From contig JALEFZ010000004.1 of assembly GCA_022760475.1 (NCBI GenBank), positions 1 through 64,000 on the forward strand: a stretch of 64,000 bases of DNA, written 5' to 3'. Position 1 is the first letter of the stretch, and each line of letters starts with the position of its first letter. The notes beneath the pieces were generated by a model. That model saw only the letters and a list, made by a program, of their open reading frames with translations. It was not told the origin of the DNA and made no database searches. Made by a program: the position numbers and the translations under genes. The stretch comes from Bacteroidia bacterium. Its GTDB lineage: Bacteria > Bacteroidota > Bacteroidia > J057. Shown here piece by piece: positions 62,047 to 64,000 of this stretch.

Positions 62047-64000
62047 ATGAAAATTGCCACCCAGCTTCTCCTTTTGGGAGGACTACTTTTTAATTTTGCT
62101 TTTTCGCAAAATTGCGAAGCAGATTTGGATGAAAAATTCCAGCTCGCCCTCTCACACCTGAATACTGCTACACAGGCTTCCTCCAAATCCGATTCAGAAT
62201 CTGCCATTGATAGCCTTCTCACCGCACTGAATCACTTAGCGACTTACTCCCTACAGAGTATAGAAGATGAGAACTGTGATAAGAATAAATTACAAAAGCT
62301 TAAGGCAGATAGGATATACAATGCTGCTATGTATATGATTTATGTTCTCCAGCAGGCTGATAACTTTCCTAATTTGAATTCTAAACAGATTTACCTTGGA
62401 GCTTTGAAAGTTCTCGGAAATGCTCGGGAACTGTACCAATCCTCTGGAGAGTTGGCTGAGGGGCATCACACCATTTTCAGAACCTATACAAATGAAGGCA
62501 AATTGCACTCCCTATTTTTTGATTACGATTTGGCAGAGGAATCATTTAACAAAGGAATACTTGAGGCAGAAAAATATAAAGGAAAGCTCGCGGATAAAGA
62601 TCGTCAAGCTTTCTTAGGAGATTTGTTGAGGGAAATAGGTCAAAATGAATCCAAAAAGGGAGCTTATCATGAGGCCCTAAATTATCTTTTTCAGGCACTA
62701 CAGCACTACGAATTGGCCGAGGATAATTTTTACAAGGCAGCCTGTCTTTATAGAATATGCTTCAATTATAGTGAGTCTGAAAACTTTGAGGAATGTATTG
62801 CATATGGCGATAAGTTTAAGATCTTTTTGCCTGAATTTGAGAATGATCCCAACTTTCAGGTTTGGATGATGGATGTAAATCTTTGGTTGGGGGAGGCTTA
62901 TGAAAAACTGGGTAGGTCTGCCAAGGCTTTTGAAGAACTTGATAAGGTAATTGCTAATAAATTCGCAGATGAAAGGTTCAAAGGGTATGCCATAGGTGAA
63001 AAAGGAACAATTTGGCTCCACCTAGGCGAATTTCAAAAGGCGGAAGAAGCACTCAGGAATTCTATTCAGATTTTCTCTTCAACCAATCTGAATATCTATA
63101 AGTCAAGAATTGCCTTGTCTACCATGTACAAATACTTGGGTGAATGCCAGGATGCGAAAAAAGAATGGGAGAAGGCCATACTGGCCTATGACAGTGCCCA
63201 GGTGCTTATCCAGCCACATGGGCCCGCTTCTCCCATCTGGGACGAATACCATGTATCAGAAATTCTGGGTAAAAAAGCCTACGCCTTCTTCAATAAATAC
63301 AAAGAAGACAATGACTCAGGTGATCTCAATATGGCAGATTCGCTTTATGCGAAAGCAATGAAGCTGATTGATGGCCTTCGAAGCAAATTCAAAGAGGATA
63401 ATTCGAAACTCTTTCTTTCAAAAAAAGGTCAGATCATCTACGAAGGAGCAATCAATGTTGCCTTAGCGAAGAATGACTTTTCCAGGGCTTTCCAAATTGC
63501 CGAAAATGCCAAGGCAAACCTGCTTTATGCTACGCTTCAGGACAGAGTTGCAAGGGAGATGTCTTCATTGGCTCCTGAATTTCTAAACCTTGAATATAAT
63601 TTAAAAAGACAACTTGCCCTGCTTGATCTCAAACTGCGCGACATGGATTCCAATGACGGAAGATATACAGCCATGATCGCTGAAAGGGCTGAAACCAAGG
63701 CCAGATTGAATGAGTTGATCGCTGAAATTGAAGCAAAAGACCCGGCTTACTTCTCCATGAAATACGAGAATAAAAGGATCAATGTCATGGAATTACAAGC
63801 AGCCCTTCCCCAACAGACAAGCTTAGCAGAATACTTTGCAGGGGAGGATAGCTGGTATGTTTTTCTGGTAGATAAAGAAGGCATTGAGGTATTTAAGAAT
63901 CCCCGAAATCCGCAGGCAGTAGTTGAGTTCTTCCAAATTTGTTCAAAGCCCAATGGGCTAAAAGTTAATCGTGAAAAATTTGAATCTCTGGCATTTCAGC
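62047..64000 (+). CDS. Exported TPR-CHAT protein, truncated by the window end
   Basis: ATG 62047; 651 codons are visible with no stop. Signal peptide MKIATQLLLLGGLLFNFAFS, then TPR-like helical repeats from about 40 to 480 (for example YHEALNYLFQALQHYELAEDNFYKAA, LWLGEAYEKLGRSAKAFEELDKV, IALSTMYKYLGECQDAKKEWEKAI), a coiled segment, and the start of a CHAT domain (VMELQAALPQQTSLAEYFAGEDSWYVFLVDKEGIEVFKN). CHAT domains are caspase-like (clan CD) proteases; the catalytic His and Cys lie beyond position 64000 and could not be checked. TPRs probably sense partners in the periplasm. Confidence 0.85.
   Translation, partial: MKIATQLLLLGGLLFNFAFSQNCEADLDEKFQLALSHLNTATQASSKSDSESAIDSLLTALNHLATYSLQSIEDENCDKNKLQKLKADRIYNAAMYMIYVLQQADNFPNLNSKQIYLGALKVLGNARELYQSSGELAEGHHTIFRTYTNEGKLHSLFFDYDLAEESFNKGILEAEKYKGKLADKDRQAFLGDLLREIGQNESKKGAYHEALNYLFQALQHYELAEDNFYKAACLYRICFNYSESENFEECIAYGDKFKIFLPEFENDPNFQVWMMDVNLWLGEAYEKLGRSAKAFEELDKVIANKFADERFKGYAIGEKGTIWLHLGEFQKAEEALRNSIQIFSSTNLNIYKSRIALSTMYKYLGECQDAKKEWEKAILAYDSAQVLIQPHGPASPIWDEYHVSEILGKKAYAFFNKYKEDNDSGDLNMADSLYAKAMKLIDGLRSKFKEDNSKLFLSKKGQIIYEGAINVALAKNDFSRAFQIAENAKANLLYATLQDRVAREMSSLAPEFLNLEYNLKRQLALLDLKLRDMDSNDGRYTAMIAERAETKARLNELIAEIEAKDPAYFSMKYENKRINVMELQAALPQQTSLAEYFAGEDSWYVFLVDKEGIEVFKNPRNPQAVVEFFQICSKPNGLKVNREKFESLAFQ

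Noticed and set aside
1-64000. CRISPR arrays, insertion sequences, tRNA/rRNA genes
   Set aside because: No regularly spaced repeats, transposase-like proteins, terminal inverted repeats with target duplication, or tRNA/rRNA landmarks were seen.
57894-64000. Type III-E CRISPR (Craspase) for the sigma/TPR-CHAT cluster
   Set aside because: No gRAMP effector, no Cas1 and no array; the TPR-CHAT and protease here have signal peptides and act outside the cytoplasm.

Overview
The window looks like a chromosome segment of a free-living, probably marine or aquatic Bacteroidota bacterium (Saprospiria or Cytophagia would fit; the exact family cannot be fixed from sequence alone). Supporting traits are a SusC/SusD outer-membrane pair, four proteins ending in type IX secretion (T9SS) type A sorting domains, DUF1800/DUF1501 and DUF3570/DUF4266 families, and candidate promoters of the Bacteroidota type (TTTG, 19-21 nt, TAnnTTTG). 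No rRNA, tRNA, insertion sequence, prophage or CRISPR array was seen. TGA works as an ordinary stop in most genes.

Layout. 1-8 kb: GDYXXLXY/DUF2157 membrane pair, DinB-like protein, SnoaL-like secreted protein, membrane-anchored DNA/RNA endonuclease, large M14 carboxypeptidase, alpha/beta hydrolase. 8-12.4 kb: patatin-like phospholipase, macro-domain protein beside a gene remnant, two paralogous small membrane proteins, a lipoprotein. 12.4-18.9 kb: a recQ-proC-Fe-S protein group in which the small Fe-S gene has an in-frame TGA exactly at a conserved cysteine position; a lone response regulator; a DUF3127 gene; xseB/xseA. 19-25 kb: secreted thioredoxin-like protein, triple-PDZ T9SS protein, DUF1800-DUF1501 pair. 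25-34 kb: 3-hydroxybutyryl-CoA dehydrogenase, isoaspartyl peptidase, YkuD-like lipoprotein, a 1.1-kb gene-poor stretch with a structured-RNA candidate and a 40-residue membrane peptide gene, SGNH hydrolase, EamA exporter, a Bacterial-toxin-23-like protein, acyltransferase. 34.4-38 kb: a tightly overlapping five-gene minus-strand operon (thioredoxin, outer-membrane-like protein, ApbE, DUF4266, DUF3570).

38-52.7 kb is a nutrient-uptake style locus: divergent LacI regulator, a 685-bp control region with a 28-bp palindrome, promoter and two terminator-like hairpins, then susC, susD, two giant FG-GAP/VCBS-ASPIC lipoproteins and a vanadium-dependent haloperoxidase/PAP2 enzyme with all vanadate-site residues. 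52.8-54.7 kb: lipoprotein esterase, a stand-alone TonB-plug lipoprotein and a LURP-one-like protein.

54.9 kb to the end: an orphan 913-residue exported protein and then a cluster of ECF sigma factor, single-pass anti-sigma-like protein with periplasmic TPRs, membrane-tethered subtilase with intact D378/H430/S591 triad, and an exported TPR-CHAT protein cut by the window edge. This sigma / membrane sensor / S8 protease / CHAT group and the UGA-interrupted Fe-S gene are the two items most worth a second look.
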